From DASPJR01 sp035628505 (GTDB lineage Bacteria > Planctomycetota > SZUA-567 > H5-PLA8): a stretch of DNA of 22,575 nucleotides. Below, one piece after another: positions 22,331 through 22,575 of the stretch (position 1 is the stretch's first letter; each line of letters opens with the position of its first letter). The stretch is taken from assembly GCA_035628505.1 (NCBI GenBank), contig DASPJR010000052.1:1-22575 (forward strand), read 5' to 3'. The position numbers and the translations under genes were made by a program. Below the pieces are notes generated by a model. The model had not been told where the DNA came from, ran no database searches, and saw only the letters and a list, made by a program, of their open reading frames with translations.

Positions 22331-22575
22331 CGTGCTTATGTAACGCGAATTTTCAATTCGCGAGTCACATGGAACTGACAGCGTATGCGGCCGTCCAGCA
22401 CACCCGCTGGGACCGCCGGCGTCCCGCCGGCCCGCGCGCTCCGGAGGAGCGCCCGGACATTAGCCGGTGGCAAGCGCGAAGCGCGCGGCCACCGGATCAA
22501 AACGCCCACATCGGTTCGCGCCCTGAAAGGGCGCCGCATTGGCGCGCGGTTCATCCTGCGCCCCGCTGGGGCGCT
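22331..22575. repeat. Series of short GC-rich hairpins to window end
   Basis: No gene. Hairpins are CGCGAATT-TTC-AATTCGCG (22344-22362), CCGGTGGC with GCCACCGG around a GCGCGAAGCGCGC core (22464-22495), and GCGCCC-TGAAA-GGGCGC (22518-22534), followed by a GCGCCCCGCTGGGGCGC hairpin at the very end, which may continue past the window. Confidence 0.75.

Overview
The window is GC-rich chromosomal DNA of a Gram-negative-type bacterium. The gene set (an ImuA/ImuB mutagenesis pair, a DUF3857/transglutaminase exoprotein, a stand-alone LigD-phosphoesterase-like protein, a LacI-HTH/PilZ fusion, and many short palindromic intergenic repeats) fits Acidobacteriota best, with Planctomycetota or Verrucomicrobiota as alternatives. 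I cannot settle the phylum from sequence alone. There is no phage, plasmid, IS transposase or CRISPR array.

Layout. At 1-4631 lie surface-glycan or lipid modification genes: a minus-strand run (PAPS sulfotransferase, zinc-ribbon methyltransferase, second methyltransferase cut by the window edge) diverges from a plus-strand pair (GT4 glycosyltransferase overlapping a PfkB sugar kinase). At 4628-9900 is a minus-strand operon: a 1.3-kDa-residue-class TPR/DUF3857/transglutaminase exoprotein, a LigD-PE-like protein and a PHP phosphoesterase with a TTG start. At 10043-10749 is a compact transcription unit for a LacI-type HTH fused to PilZ, with a good promoter and terminator. At 10834-15081, all on the minus strand, are a LysM membrane protein, a NhaD/ArsB-type ion antiporter and a two-helix membrane protein. 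At 15402-17945 is the plus-strand imuA-imuB operon with a dyad-rich promoter. After it come a convergent aldose-1-epimerase-like gene, the RNase P RNA gene (minus) and a secreted TIM-barrel-like protein (minus). The last 0.9 kb has no gene.

The most unusual content is non-coding. Almost every gap after 11999 holds an imperfect palindrome whose arms are built from tandem short words, mostly 7 bp and different at each site (GACTCCC, TCATTTG, GAGCCAA, CCAGAAA, ACCCTGA), with related 8-bp (GAGTCTTT) and 9-bp (CGCCAAGRN-like) arrays. These palindromes often begin at or next to a stop codon. One sits inside RNase P RNA, in the position of helix P12. A cluster of three other repeat types is embedded in frame in imuA. 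A 196-bp element with 50-bp terminal inverted repeats lies at 22135-22330, and a related arm is one of the pieces inside imuA. Together these suggest an active or recently active process that spreads hairpin-forming short repeats and tolerates insertion into an essential RNA and a repair gene.
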